The position numbers were made by a program, and so were the translations under genes. A stretch of 51,783 nucleotides of DNA, taken from NCBI GenBank assembly GCA_913061185.1, contig CAJXTI010000021.1:1-51783 (forward strand), in the 5' to 3' direction. Below, piece by piece: positions 8,163-17,779 of the stretch. The notes beneath the pieces are model-generated. The model was not told where the DNA came from, made no database searches, and was given only the letters and a program-made list of their open reading frames with translations. The first letter of the stretch is position 1. The number at the start of each line of letters is the position of its first letter. This stretch comes from an uncultured Oceanobacter sp. (GTDB taxonomy: Bacteria; Pseudomonadota; Gammaproteobacteria; Pseudomonadales; Oceanobacteraceae).

Positions 8163-9485
8163 ATGATGAGCCAGGAAAAAAACGACGAACTCAGCCTTGT
8201 AAAGGCATCCGACCCGGCGGGCAAACTGTTGCGCCAATACTGGATGCCTGCCGCCTTGTCGGAAGAACTGGAAAGCGATCGCCCGGTGGTGCCGGTCAAC
8301 CTGTTGGGCGAAGAACTGGCGCTCTTCCGCAACGAAAACAACGAGCTGGTGCTGATGGATCGTCATTGCCCGCACCGGGGTGCCGATATGTGTTTTGGCC
8401 GCAAAGAAGACGGCGGTATTCGCTGCCCATTCCATGGCTGGAAGTTCGACTCCAGCGGCCAATGCCTGGATCAGCCAGCCGAGCCGGAAGGCTCAAAATT
8501 CCACGAAAAAATCCGTATCAACACCTACCCGTTGCACGAAGTGAACGGCATTATTTTCGCCTTTATGGGCAGCGGAGAGCCACCCGCCTTCCCGGATTTC
8601 GACTGCTTCAAGGCACCGGACAGCCATGTCTTTGCCTTTAAAGGCCTGTGGGAATGCAACTGGCTGCAAGCGCTGGAAGTCGGTATCGATCCGGCCCACG
8701 CCTCGTTCCTGCACCGCTTTCTGCTGGATGAAGACCCTGAAGACAGCTACGGCAAGCAGTTCCGCGATACCGCCGCCGATACCAACATCCCCATGACCCA
8801 GGTATTACGCGAGTTTGATCGCCCCGAGATTATCGTCAAGGACACCGACTACGGCCTGCGCATCATCGCCCTGCGCGACCTGCAAAACGGCACCAGCCAT
8901 GTACGCCTGACCAACCAGGTTTTCCCTTGCGCCATTACGATTCCGATGTCGAACGAAATGACCATCACCCAATGGCACGTCCCCATCGACGACGAAAACT
9001 GCTACTGGTTCTCGATGTTCACCAGCTTCGGCAAACCAGTCGACAAAGCCACCATGCGTGCACAACGACTGCTGGAACACACCCTGCCCGACTACGCCCC
9101 GATCCGTAACAAACGCAACCACTATGGTTATAACCGGGAAGAACAGGAAACCCTGACCTGGACCGGCATGGGACTGGATATCAACGTCCACGACCAGTGG
9201 GCGTGTGAATCCATGGGCAAGATTCAGGATCGCACCAACGAACATCTGGGCACCACCGACAAAGCCATCATCCAGCATCGGCGCAAACTGCGTAAGGCCA
9301 TCAAGATTGTCAGCGAAGGCGGCGACCTGAGCGAGTTGCCACTGCAAGTTAACGCGGCCCAGGCTCAAGCAATCAAAGGCCCTGTCGCCATTGACGCCAT
9401 CGCCCCGACCCAGGACTGGGAAACCGTATGGCGAACCAGTGACCAGCAGCGCCGCGCCGCCTGCGACTGGGATGCTGAACGGTAA
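8163..9485 (+). CDS. Rieske oxygenase large subunit, phthalate 4,5-dioxygenase family
   Basis: Catalytic component of a Rieske non-haem iron oxygenase that hydroxylates or demethylates an aromatic or related substrate with O2. It has 440 residues after an AGGAG ribosome site. The Rieske cluster ligands are Cys69/His71 (CPHRG) and Cys88/His91 (CPFHGW). The mononuclear iron site is visible in GIDPAHASFLH (Asp176, His179, His184). A C-terminal SMGKIQDRTNEHLGTTD-type segment is typical of the phthalate/phenoxybenzoate group. No small beta subunit is present, in line with the alpha-only members. Its electrons should come from the ferredoxin and reductase upstream. The substrate cannot be assigned from the sequence. 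Confidence 0.92.
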   Translation: MMSQEKNDELSLVKASDPAGKLLRQYWMPAALSEELESDRPVVPVNLLGEELALFRNENNELVLMDRHCPHRGADMCFGRKEDGGIRCPFHGWKFDSSGQCLDQPAEPEGSKFHEKIRINTYPLHEVNGIIFAFMGSGEPPAFPDFDCFKAPDSHVFAFKGLWECNWLQALEVGIDPAHASFLHRFLLDEDPEDSYGKQFRDTAADTNIPMTQVLREFDRPEIIVKDTDYGLRIIALRDLQNGTSHVRLTNQVFPCAITIPMSNEMTITQWHVPIDDENCYWFSMFTSFGKPVDKATMRAQRLLEHTLPDYAPIRNKRNHYGYNREEQETLTWTGMGLDINVHDQWACESMGKIQDRTNEHLGTTDKAIIQHRRKLRKAIKIVSEGGDLSELPLQVNAAQAQAIKGPVAIDAIAPTQDWETVWRTSDQQRRAACDWDAER

Positions 9486-9565
9486 GCGCAAACTCACTTT
9501 AACGCGTCAGGATCCCGCCTTGCCCATTGCTAACGGCTGGCAGGCAGACCTGCGAGGAGAACACC

Positions 9566-11023
9566 ATGACTGCGGTATTCGACCATGAGAACAGCTTTTC
9601 CGGTAGACACAGCCTCTGGAGCGCGGAGCAGGTATCGGCCTGCAAAACCCTGCTCGACACGATGCAAACCAACAACCTTGAAGTAATCCGGGTGTCATTT
9701 GTTGACCAGCACGGTGTACTGCGAGGAAAAACCATCGTTGCCAGCGGCCTGGCTTCAGCCTTGAGCAAAGGCATCACCATGAGCTCGACCATGCTGCTGA
9801 AAGACACCTCGCACCGCACCGTGTTTTCCGTCTGGCAAGACGATGCCGGGTTTGGTGAAGGGCAAATGACCGGAGCCAGCGACGTGCTGATGTTGCCCGA
9901 CCCTACCACCTTCAAGATATTGCCGTGGTCTCCTCACACCGGCTGGATACTGGCCGATCTGTATCAAACCGATGGCACACCGGTTGAACTGTCGACCCGC
10001 GCCATTCTGAAACAAGCCCAGCAACAGCTCAACGCCACGGGTTATGAATTTATTGCCGGGCTGGAAGTGGAATTTCATGTTTTTCGCACCATCGACAAAC
10101 CACGGAACCATAATGATGCCGGTCAGCCAGGAACACCGCCCACCACCGAACTGCTGAATCAGGGTTACCAATATCTGACCGAAGAACGTTACGACGAAAT
10201 GGAAGACGTCTTCGACCTGATCCGCCGTAACGCCCAGGGTCTGGGTTTACCGGTACGCTCACTGGAAGTGGAATTTGGCCCCAGCCAGTTCGAAGTCACC
10301 TTTGACCCGGCTCCGGCGCTGCAACAAGCCGACAACATGGTGCTGTTCCGCTCCATGGTCAAACAGGTGTGCCAGCGCAACGGCCTGCACGCCACTTTTA
10401 TGTGTCGGCCACGCTTTGAAGACTCCATGGCCAGTGGCTGGCACCTGCACCAGTCCATTGTGGCGCTGGACAGCGGCAAAAACTGCTTTGAACCCGCTGT
10501 TGGCGAACCCATATCTCGCCTCGGCCAACACTGGATTGCCGGTATTCTGGCCCACGCCAAAGCCAGCTGTGTGTTATCCACGCCGACCATTAACGGCTAC
10601 AAACGCTATCGACCGTTTACCCTGGCACCGGACCGCATTCAATGGGGCAAAGACAATCGCGGCGCCATGGTGCGTTGCCTCGCCAACCCCGGAGACAACG
10701 CCAGCCGCATTGAAAACCGCGTCGGCGAACCGGCCGCCAACCCTTACCTGTATCTCGCCTCCCAGATCATCAGTGGTATGGATGGCGTCAAGCGCCAACT
10801 GGAACCACCAGAGCCGGTTTCCAATCCCTACGACAGCAGTGCCGAAACCCTGCCGCAATGCCTGATGGATGCCGTGACACTGTTCGAAACCAGCGAGCTG
10901 TACCGCCAGTCATTCGGCACCACTTTCGTGAATTATTACAGCCATATCAAAAAAGCAGAATGGAACCGCTATCTGACGACCGTTTCGGAATGGGAAGAGC
11001 GGGAATACTTTAATTTGTTCTAA
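9566..11023 (+). CDS. glutamine-synthetase-like ligase (probable gamma-glutamyl-amide synthetase)
   Basis: A 485-residue member of the glutamine synthetase superfamily, start set at 9566 by GAGGAGA just before the ATG. The catalytic framework is kept: FVDQHGVLRGK near residue 50, GLEVEFHVF near 170, GPSQFEVTF near 250, NGYKRYRPF near 350 and RIENRVGEPAANPYL near 390. Several positions differ from true glutamine synthetase: ASGWHLHQS replaces GSGMHxHxS, and GEP replaces the usual PD after the RIExR motif. Relatives such as the gamma-glutamylanilide and gamma-glutamylisopropylamide synthetases ligate glutamate to amines for catabolism. Placed after a Rieske oxygenase, it is better read as a catabolic amine ligase than as nitrogen assimilation. 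Confidence 0.85.
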   Translation: MTAVFDHENSFSGRHSLWSAEQVSACKTLLDTMQTNNLEVIRVSFVDQHGVLRGKTIVASGLASALSKGITMSSTMLLKDTSHRTVFSVWQDDAGFGEGQMTGASDVLMLPDPTTFKILPWSPHTGWILADLYQTDGTPVELSTRAILKQAQQQLNATGYEFIAGLEVEFHVFRTIDKPRNHNDAGQPGTPPTTELLNQGYQYLTEERYDEMEDVFDLIRRNAQGLGLPVRSLEVEFGPSQFEVTFDPAPALQQADNMVLFRSMVKQVCQRNGLHATFMCRPRFEDSMASGWHLHQSIVALDSGKNCFEPAVGEPISRLGQHWIAGILAHAKASCVLSTPTINGYKRYRPFTLAPDRIQWGKDNRGAMVRCLANPGDNASRIENRVGEPAANPYLYLASQIISGMDGVKRQLEPPEPVSNPYDSSAETLPQCLMDAVTLFETSELYRQSFGTTFVNYYSHIKKAEWNRYLTTVSEWEEREYFNLF

Positions 11024-11067
11024 CCGGCAATGAATACCGAATAATACATACACAGGCAGAGGTCTAT

Positions 11068-11427
11068 ATGCCCCATCTGGTCATTGAATACGCTCGTAAA
11101 ATAGAGCATCAAACAGCGCTCCAGCCACTGCTGCAACAGCTGTTCGAGGCCGCCTGCAAGGGTGGCATTATCCAGCCGCAAGACCTCAAGCTACGGGCGC
11201 TACCCTACGACCAGTTTTTGCTGCGAACACCGGACGAAACCTTCCTGCACATCACCCTGTCGCTCCTGGAAGGACGCACCGACACACAAAAAGAACAACT
11301 CGCCATCAACCTCCGGCAGGTGCTGACAGAGCAATTACCCAACGTCACCAGTCTGAGTATCGACATTCGGGATATGAATGCCATCGCCTACAAAAAACGG
11401 CTGCTACCGTTACATAACCCGGAATAA
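11068..11427 (+). CDS. 5-carboxymethyl-2-hydroxymuconate isomerase (CHMI/HpaF) family protein
   Basis: A 119-residue member of the tautomerase superfamily, CHMI branch. The start MPHLVIEYARKIE places a proline directly after the initiator Met, the catalytic N-terminal Pro of the family once Met is removed; length and the HITLSLLEGR segment also fit. CHMI isomerises a ring-opened homoprotocatechuate product, but no other gene of that pathway (ring-cleavage dioxygenase, decarboxylase, hydratase) is in the window, so its substrate may differ. It is the last gene of the operon, 44 bases after the ligase, and converges on sbcC with only 17 bases between. Confidence 0.82.
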   Translation: MPHLVIEYARKIEHQTALQPLLQQLFEAACKGGIIQPQDLKLRALPYDQFLLRTPDETFLHITLSLLEGRTDTQKEQLAINLRQVLTEQLPNVTSLSIDIRDMNAIAYKKRLLPLHNPE

Positions 11428-11444
11428 TTTACCCGGTTGCTCAC

Positions 11445-14400
11445 TCATCCAGACACGCGATAGCCTGAGTCCAGCTCGCTGATTCCCAGTCCGCTCTTTT
11501 TGATCACCCGAAGCTGGGTTGGAATACGTTCTTTCATGGCTTCAATATGGCTGATCACGCCAATCATTTTGCCGGAGGCGTTGAGGTTATCCAGCGCGTC
11601 GAGGGCGATATCCAGCGTTTCGCTGTCCAGCGTGCCAAAGCCTTCATCCAGAAACAGCGAGTCGATGCTGGTTTTGTGGCTCACCAGATCAGCAAGCGCC
11701 AGTGCCAGTGCCAGACTCACCAAAAAGCTTTCGCCGCCAGACAGGGTATTGGTGTCCCGTTCGCTATCTCCCTGCCAGGTGTCCAGTACGGCTAGTTCCA
11801 GACTGGCGTTTTGCTTGCGCCGCAGCAGGTAACGACCGTGCAGCCGTTGCAGCTGTTGGTTCGCCAGATAAACCAGATTATCCAGTGTGAGCCCTTGGGC
11901 AAACTTGCGGAATTTATCGCCGTTTTGCGAACCGATCAGCGAATGCAGCGAGTGAATATCATCGTAGTGGCGGGTGTATTCGGCAATTTTTTCGAACAGC
12001 GCTTGCTGGCCCAGGCGGCGGGACTGATCCGAAGTGAGCTCGTGACTGATTTCGCCATCGCGTTTGGCCAGCTGCTCGGACACCCCGTTCAGCGCTGTCA
12101 GTTGCGCTTCAACGTCTGCTGGCGGCATTGACTGGTAGTCAGCGGCCTGTGGGGTTTCCAGAACTGCCTTCAACGCTTGTTCAGCATGATCGAGCAAGGC
12201 CTTGGCGCGTTCGAGTTCGCTGTCCAGTTGCTGCTTTTGTGCCGTCAGTAACTGGCGTTCCGGTTCAGACAACAGTGCTTGCTGAAAAGCCGCTTCGTTA
12301 TCAAACGGGCTGGCCGTCAACAGCGACAGCCAGTTCGCTTGCTGTGCTTGCAGCCGGATTTGCAACCCATTGAGGCTGTGTTGCTGGTTGTTCAACTCTG
12401 CCACCAGCGCTTGATGGTGGCTGGATATTGCGTGGTGCTTACTCTGTGCGGTGTTGTAGTCGGACTCGGTTCCTTGAAGGCGTTGCAGGCTCTTTTCCCG
12501 CTCTTCCCGCACAATGTTGTCGCCAAACAGGTCATGACGTCGAGCTCGAAGTAACTGCAACGACTGGCTCAGCTGCGTCTGCTCTTGCTGCAGCTGAGCC
12601 AGTTGCTGGCTGCCTTCGTTCAGCTGCTGCTGGCTGTGTTTCTGATCAGTGTCCAGACGGTTCAGACTGACCTTGAGCTGTTCTTTTTCCTGGCTATAAG
12701 CATCCCATTGCCCGGCATCCTGCTGCCTGGCGGCCAGCCACGACTGTAATGGTTCCGGCCCGGACTCTGGCGCTAATACCAACGGTGGCAGCTGATAACC
12801 TTGCTCACTCAGTTGCGCGGCAAAAGTCTGCCGCAGCGAGGTCAGCTGCCCTGTTGTCTTGGCCTGTTGCTGCTGGCTGTCGGCCAGATTCTGGCGGGTG
12901 TTAGCAATAGATTGTTCGGTCAATTTCAGCGCTGCGCGCCATTGTTCCACCTGCCGTTGTGCAGTATCACGTTGCTGTTTGCTGTCATCGTACTGCTGGC
13001 GCAGGGCTTTCAGTTGCTGAATGGCGTTGGTGTAGTATTGCTGCTTGGCTTTTTCGTTGTCTTCGTACTGCTGCAATGCCACGGCATCGGTAATGGAGCC
13101 GTCGAAATTCAGGCTTGCCGCCCCCTGTAACCATTGTTGTTCCAAACTGGCGTGCTCGGTCTGGATCGTCGTCAGGCGTTGTGTCACGTCTTGCAGATAG
13201 CGCTCGATGGACTTGAGCGTCTCTTTGGCTTCCAGCCCCTGCTCTCTGATCACGCTGAGCGCTTGTTCGGCGGCCTCTTTGTTTTGGATGTTGTGCGACG
13301 CGCTGTTTTGCCCGCCGGTTAACCCATCGGTGGGCAGCCCTGGATGCAACGTTAGATGCAACGCTGGATGCTCATGGGAGCCACATAAAGGACATTCCTC
13401 TCCTGCCTGTAACGCCGTTCGGTAATGAGCCAACTGTTCATCCTGAGTCACCAGCTTGCTCAATGCCTTTACCAGCTGTTCTTGCTGTTGAAACCGCTGT
13501 AGCAGCTGGGTACGCGTCTGCTCAACCATGGCGTAACGGCCCCGTTCGACTTGTTCCGTTGTTTGCTTGTCTTGCCGCTCCTCAGCAAGCTGTTGCCACT
13601 GACGGCGGATTTGCTGCATTTTCAACAGCACCGCATAGTGAGCCGTCAGCTGATCACGCTGTTGCTCCAGTGCATCCAGATGGCCATGTTCACTGGTGGC
13701 CCCCATCAGCCGGTGATTGGCCTGTTGCCAGGCCTGTTCTTTATTCAATGCGTCGGCCTGAGCCGCCAGATAGTGCTGTTCGTCCTGAGCCTGTGTGTTT
13801 TGCTGTTGGGCCAGCTGTTGCAGCACGCTGGATTCTTTTTCGGCCAACTGACTCAGCAGCTGCTGTGCGTCCTGAATCTGCCGCGCCTGCAACTGCCATT
13901 GGCCCAGATGCTGTTTTAACGACTGGTCAGCCGGATGCTGCTGTAAATAGTGCTCAACGGTTTTGAGCTGCTGCGTCTGGTGCTGAATCTGCTCATGCAG
14001 TAATGCCAGTTGCTGCTGGCACGTCTCTTTTTTATCACTGAACGCTTTGATACGACCGTTTCTGTCGTGCAGTTTTTCCTGCTCGGCAGCGATCTGCTGA
14101 TCCAGCGGCACAACGTGATCATTCAACAATCGTTCTTGCTGTTCATGGCGCACTTTTGCCGCCTGCAGCAGCACGCCCTGCTGCGCAAACTGTTCTGCGG
14201 CGGTTGTCATTTGCGTTGTCAGGGTTTGTTCTTGTGCCTGTTTTTCACGGCAGAGTGCCTGACTCTGCTCGACTTGCTCGCGAGTGGCGCTTAACAGAGT
14301 GAACGGGGTATTCAACTGCACCGCCGGTTCACTTTGCTGCAAGCGTTGCATCTCTGGCTCAGCGGCAGTCTGTTGGGCTTTCGCGGCCTGCAAGCGTTTG

Positions 14401-15188
14401 GTATTGGTAGTTTTATGCTGTTGGGCCAAATCGTGCTGTTGCCACCAGTCACGATGAGCAGACGTAGCAGCCAGCTTGAGCCTGTGCACCTCTTGCTGTT
14501 GCTGCAGCCGGATTAACTCCTCCTGTAACTGCTGTTGCTGGTCTGCGGTCAGCAGTTGCACACCGTTGGCTTGTGACTCCAACTCGGCCAGTGTTTGCCT
14601 GGCCTGTGAATACTGTTCATGCACACGCACGGAAATCTGGCCATAGATTTCCGTGCCGGTCAGTTCTTCCAGCAGCTCTGCTCGCTCACCTTCTTTGGCA
14701 TTCAGAAAGGCCGCAAACTGCCCCTGGGACAACAACATGGATTTGGTAAAACGGGAGAAATCCAGCCCGGTAATGGCTTCAATCATCTCTCCTTTAGGGC
14801 GTACCTGAGTCGCCAACACCTTGCCGCTGGCCACTTCTGCCAGCTCGACATCGGCCTGTTGCAGATTACCATCGGCCTTGCCACGCGAACGGCGCATGCT
14901 CCAGTGCGCCCGATAAGCCGTACCTTTTACCTCAAACTGCACTTCCGCCGAACACTCTGCGGTACCTCGCGTCATGATCTCGTTGGAGGACGACGTAACT
15001 TGCCCCAGCCTGGGCGTCTGATGGTAGAGCGCCAGACAGATGGCATCGAGCAAGGTGGTTTTACCGGCCCCGGTGGGGCCGGTGATGGCAAACAAGCCGT
15101 TATCAACAAATGGCGGTTGGGTGAAGTCGATTTTCCACGCGCCTTTGAGCGAATTCAGATTCTTGAACTGAAGGCTTAAAATCTTCAT
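11445..15188 (-). CDS. sbcC: exonuclease subunit SbcC
   Basis: Large ATPase subunit (1247 residues) of the SbcCD nuclease, the bacterial Rad50 homologue that processes hairpins, palindromes and DNA ends. The N-terminal ATPase half has Walker A GPTGAGKTTLLDA at about residues 37-50. The centre is a very long glutamine-rich coiled coil interrupted by the zinc hook CPLC (in GEECPLCGSHEHPALH). The C-terminal half has the ABC signature LSGGESFLVSLALALALAD and Walker B SLFLDEGFGTLD. Its ATG overlaps the sbcD stop by four bases, so the two are translationally coupled. Length is slightly above the E. coli protein, from coiled-coil growth. Confidence 0.97.
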   Translation of the reverse strand: MKILSLQFKNLNSLKGAWKIDFTQPPFVDNGLFAITGPTGAGKTTLLDAICLALYHQTPRLGQVTSSSNEIMTRGTAECSAEVQFEVKGTAYRAHWSMRRSRGKADGNLQQADVELAEVASGKVLATQVRPKGEMIEAITGLDFSRFTKSMLLSQGQFAAFLNAKEGERAELLEELTGTEIYGQISVRVHEQYSQARQTLAELESQANGVQLLTADQQQQLQEELIRLQQQQEVHRLKLAATSAHRDWWQQHDLAQQHKTTNTKRLQAAKAQQTAAEPEMQRLQQSEPAVQLNTPFTLLSATREQVEQSQALCREKQAQEQTLTTQMTTAAEQFAQQGVLLQAAKVRHEQQERLLNDHVVPLDQQIAAEQEKLHDRNGRIKAFSDKKETCQQQLALLHEQIQHQTQQLKTVEHYLQQHPADQSLKQHLGQWQLQARQIQDAQQLLSQLAEKESSVLQQLAQQQNTQAQDEQHYLAAQADALNKEQAWQQANHRLMGATSEHGHLDALEQQRDQLTAHYAVLLKMQQIRRQWQQLAEERQDKQTTEQVERGRYAMVEQTRTQLLQRFQQQEQLVKALSKLVTQDEQLAHYRTALQAGEECPLCGSHEHPALHLTLHPGLPTDGLTGGQNSASHNIQNKEAAEQALSVIREQGLEAKETLKSIERYLQDVTQRLTTIQTEHASLEQQWLQGAASLNFDGSITDAVALQQYEDNEKAKQQYYTNAIQQLKALRQQYDDSKQQRDTAQRQVEQWRAALKLTEQSIANTRQNLADSQQQQAKTTGQLTSLRQTFAAQLSEQGYQLPPLVLAPESGPEPLQSWLAARQQDAGQWDAYSQEKEQLKVSLNRLDTDQKHSQQQLNEGSQQLAQLQQEQTQLSQSLQLLRARRHDLFGDNIVREEREKSLQRLQGTESDYNTAQSKHHAISSHHQALVAELNNQQHSLNGLQIRLQAQQANWLSLLTASPFDNEAAFQQALLSEPERQLLTAQKQQLDSELERAKALLDHAEQALKAVLETPQAADYQSMPPADVEAQLTALNGVSEQLAKRDGEISHELTSDQSRRLGQQALFEKIAEYTRHYDDIHSLHSLIGSQNGDKFRKFAQGLTLDNLVYLANQQLQRLHGRYLLRRKQNASLELAVLDTWQGDSERDTNTLSGGESFLVSLALALALADLVSHKTSIDSLFLDEGFGTLDSETLDIALDALDNLNASGKMIGVISHIEAMKERIPTQLRVIKKSGLGISELDSGYRVSG

Positions 15189-16459
15189 GACGTGTGCTCC
15201 GGGTGCTCGATTTCCGCGAGGATCTGCCGAAACTGCGCTTCGATTCTTGTCCGTCGGGCTTGCTCCGTTTCGCCGTCAAAGGTTTCCAGTGCCAATCGTT
15301 TGGCAAAGACATCGGCTGGGGTTAACTCCGCCAGCGTTTCTCGCACCTGCTGAGTTAACCCCTGCCGGGCGGTATTACGTGCACGACGCAGCTGCAACAC
15401 CTCCACCGCCAGGCCATCGGTCAAGACTTGGATGCGTTGCGGCAAATCGGCGAGGTAGTCCTGCCCCTCTACCTCAATACACAACCAGACCGGTTCAGTT
15501 GGCGGTACATGAGCGTAGGCTTTTAACGCTGCTTCGATCGCGACAAGATCCCCTTTGATCACTGCCAGTGCCTGAAAGACAGGGACTTCCAGCGGCGTGA
15601 TCGCTACGGTTTTAGCCGCTGCAAACTCCACCATCAATACCTGTTTGGTGGTTTTCAGCTCGTCAAAACTGAGCGGAATAGGCGAACCGCTATAACGAAT
15701 ATGCTCGGTTTTGGCGACCCGCTGAGGCCGGTGAATATGCCCCAGGGCAATGTAATCCGCCGGCGGGAAACCATCCGCCGCAAAGCCATCCAGCGAACCG
15801 ATGTAAATATCTCGCACCGAATCCGACTGACTGACCCCGAGTGCGGTCAAATGACCGGTAGCAATCACCGGCACGTCGAGTTGTTTGGCCGTTTTGAGCG
15901 CCAGCGCCGCCTGATACAACTGATGATAGTGCTGCTTGATCGCCTCGCCTAACGCCTGACGCTTCTCCAGCCCGGATTCCCCCGCGCTGCTCTGCAACAC
16001 ATCCCGAGGGCGGATAAACGGAATCGCACACACGATCGCGCCCGTATTGCCGTGGCGGTCGTTAAGCTCAATAATTTGATCATGGGCTTGAGCCTGGCTT
16101 TGGGTGCCGAGCTCCTGGCTGTGTGCTAACGCCTGTACGCTGGCAACGACATAGGTATTCAGGCATGCCACCAACTGTTTTGATTCGTTCAGGGTCGATA
16201 CCGAATCGTGATTGCCACCCAACACCACCAAGGTACAGCGGCACTGACTGATCGCGACGATAAAGCGGTTGTACATTTCTCGTGCATAACTCGGTGGCGT
16301 GCCGGTATCGAAAATATCCCCCGCCACAATCACTGCGTCGATTTCCTCGACCCGCACCTGCTCCAGTAACCAATTCAAAAACGCCTGATGCTCGGCCTTG
16401 CGACTCTTGGTAAAAAAGCTCTGACCCAGGTGCCAGTCAGACGTATGCAGAATTTTCAT
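15185..16459 (-). CDS. sbcD: exonuclease subunit SbcD
   Basis: Mre11-type nuclease subunit, 424 residues, partner of SbcC. The calcineurin-like metal ligands appear in order: SDWHLG (residues 7-12), VAGDIFDTGTPP near 47, LGGNHDS near 80, an ATGHLT segment near 190 and ALGHIHRPQ near 227. The C-terminal capping and SbcC-binding region follows. It is the first gene of the sbcDC pair. The 230 bases upstream, to the transaldolase stop, show no further gene. Confidence 0.97.
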   Translation of the reverse strand: MKILHTSDWHLGQSFFTKSRKAEHQAFLNWLLEQVRVEEIDAVIVAGDIFDTGTPPSYAREMYNRFIVAISQCRCTLVVLGGNHDSVSTLNESKQLVACLNTYVVASVQALAHSQELGTQSQAQAHDQIIELNDRHGNTGAIVCAIPFIRPRDVLQSSAGESGLEKRQALGEAIKQHYHQLYQAALALKTAKQLDVPVIATGHLTALGVSQSDSVRDIYIGSLDGFAADGFPPADYIALGHIHRPQRVAKTEHIRYSGSPIPLSFDELKTTKQVLMVEFAAAKTVAITPLEVPVFQALAVIKGDLVAIEAALKAYAHVPPTEPVWLCIEVEGQDYLADLPQRIQVLTDGLAVEVLQLRRARNTARQGLTQQVRETLAELTPADVFAKRLALETFDGETEQARRTRIEAQFRQILAEIEHPEHTS

Positions 16460-16689
16460 GCCGCTTATCCGTAACCATGAATGAATGGCGGATAGACTAT
16501 CACAGAGAGGTGGAACGGATGGTCAGGCGAGGGGCCACCTATTGCTCTACGAAGCGCACGGGCCGCTGGCCCGCATCGACAACGATTGATACGATTCTGT
16601 ATGACCGACGGCACTCACTGAACAGATGCAAACCCACACTGGAAAGACGACAAAAGCGGAAATGATGTATTCCCGATCAATTCGGATCA

Positions 16690-17640
16690 TTAACCCAGCT
16701 TTTCAGTCAGTAAGCCTTCCAGAATTTTCTGGTCTTTTTCGAAACCACGAATCCCTTCAGCCAGTTTCTCCGTCGCCATGGCGTCCTGGTTCAGATCCCA
16801 GCGATATTCGGCTTCCGTCATGATAGCTGGACGCTCAATCACATCGCCTGCGTAGCTCAGAGCACGGTTCAGCTCACCCTTGGTTTCCGACAGTTCGGTC
16901 AGTAATGCCGGGCTGATGGTCAGGCGGTCACAACCGGCCAGGGCCAGAATTTCACCGCTATTACGGAAACTGGCACCCATCACGACCGTTTGATAGCCAT
17001 GCTGTTTGAAGTATTGATAAATGCCCGCAACAGAAAGTACGCCGGGTTCTTCCGCCGGAGCGTAGTCGACGCCCGGGTTGGCTTTTTTGAACCAGTCCAG
17101 AATGCGACCCACGAAGGGTGAGATCAGGAAGACGCCAGCTTCGGCACAGGCGCGGGCCTGGGTAAAGCTGAAAATCAGCGTCAGGTTGCACTGGATGCCT
17201 TCTTTTTCCAGGATTTCAGCGGCTTTGATGCCCTCCCAGGTAGCCGCCAGTTTGATCAGGATACGGTCACGGCCAACGCCTTGTTCTTTATACAACGCCA
17301 CCAGTCGGCGGGCCTTGTCGATACTGGCAGCGCTGTTGAATGACAGACGGGCATTCACTTCGGTCGAAATGCGACCGGGGATGTGTTGCAGAATCGCAGC
17401 GCCCATGGCAACCGACAGCCGGTCACAGGCATCATCGATTCGAGTCGCTATGCTGTCTCCCTCTGCCGCTGCCAGTGAGGCATCGACGGTGGCATCGTAC
17501 TGGCCGGACTGAACAGCTTTTAACACCAGTGAGGGATTGGTCGTGGCATCTTCCGGTTTCAGAGTCTGAATGGCAGCCAGGTCGCCAGTGTCGGCAACCA
17601 GTGTGCTGTAGTGTTTCAGTTGCGCAAACAGGCTTGGCAT
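16690..17640 (-). CDS. tal: transaldolase
   Basis: Non-oxidative pentose phosphate enzyme that moves a dihydroxyacetone unit between sedoheptulose 7-phosphate and glyceraldehyde 3-phosphate. It has 316 residues from the ATG at 17640, chosen because AAGGAAC precedes it and [20 protein letters not shown] aligns with the TalB N-terminus; the frame is open further upstream but without a family match. Schiff-base Lys130 lies in [16 protein letters not shown], and the substrate motif [10 protein letters not shown] and the [11 protein letters not shown] strand are present. Monocistronic. Confidence 0.96.
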   Translation of the reverse strand: MPSLFAQLKHYSTLVADTGDLAAIQTLKPEDATTNPSLVLKAVQSGQYDATVDASLAAAEGDSIATRIDDACDRLSVAMGAAILQHIPGRISTEVNARLSFNSAASIDKARRLVALYKEQGVGRDRILIKLAATWEGIKAAEILEKEGIQCNLTLIFSFTQARACAEAGVFLISPFVGRILDWFKKANPGVDYAPAEEPGVLSVAGIYQYFKQHGYQTVVMGASFRNSGEILALAGCDRLTISPALLTELSETKGELNRALSYAGDVIERPAIMTEAEYRWDLNQDAMATEKLAEGIRGFEKDQKILEGLLTEKLG

Positions 17641-17779
17641 AACAGGTTCCTTTTGATCGTATTGGTGCGGGGTTAGCAGCGGTTGAATTGGGCTGGCCGC
17701 AAGCGGTAACAATTGATAACAAATAGTACCCATATGCTGTTCATTTGCCAGCGCAATTCGGATCCGGGTTTATGACTGG

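Noticed and set aside
11500..15179. Many long open frames opposite sbcC on the plus strand
   Set aside because: They lie antisense to the coding frame of SbcC, lack ribosome sites and show composition dictated by the Gln-rich coiled coil.
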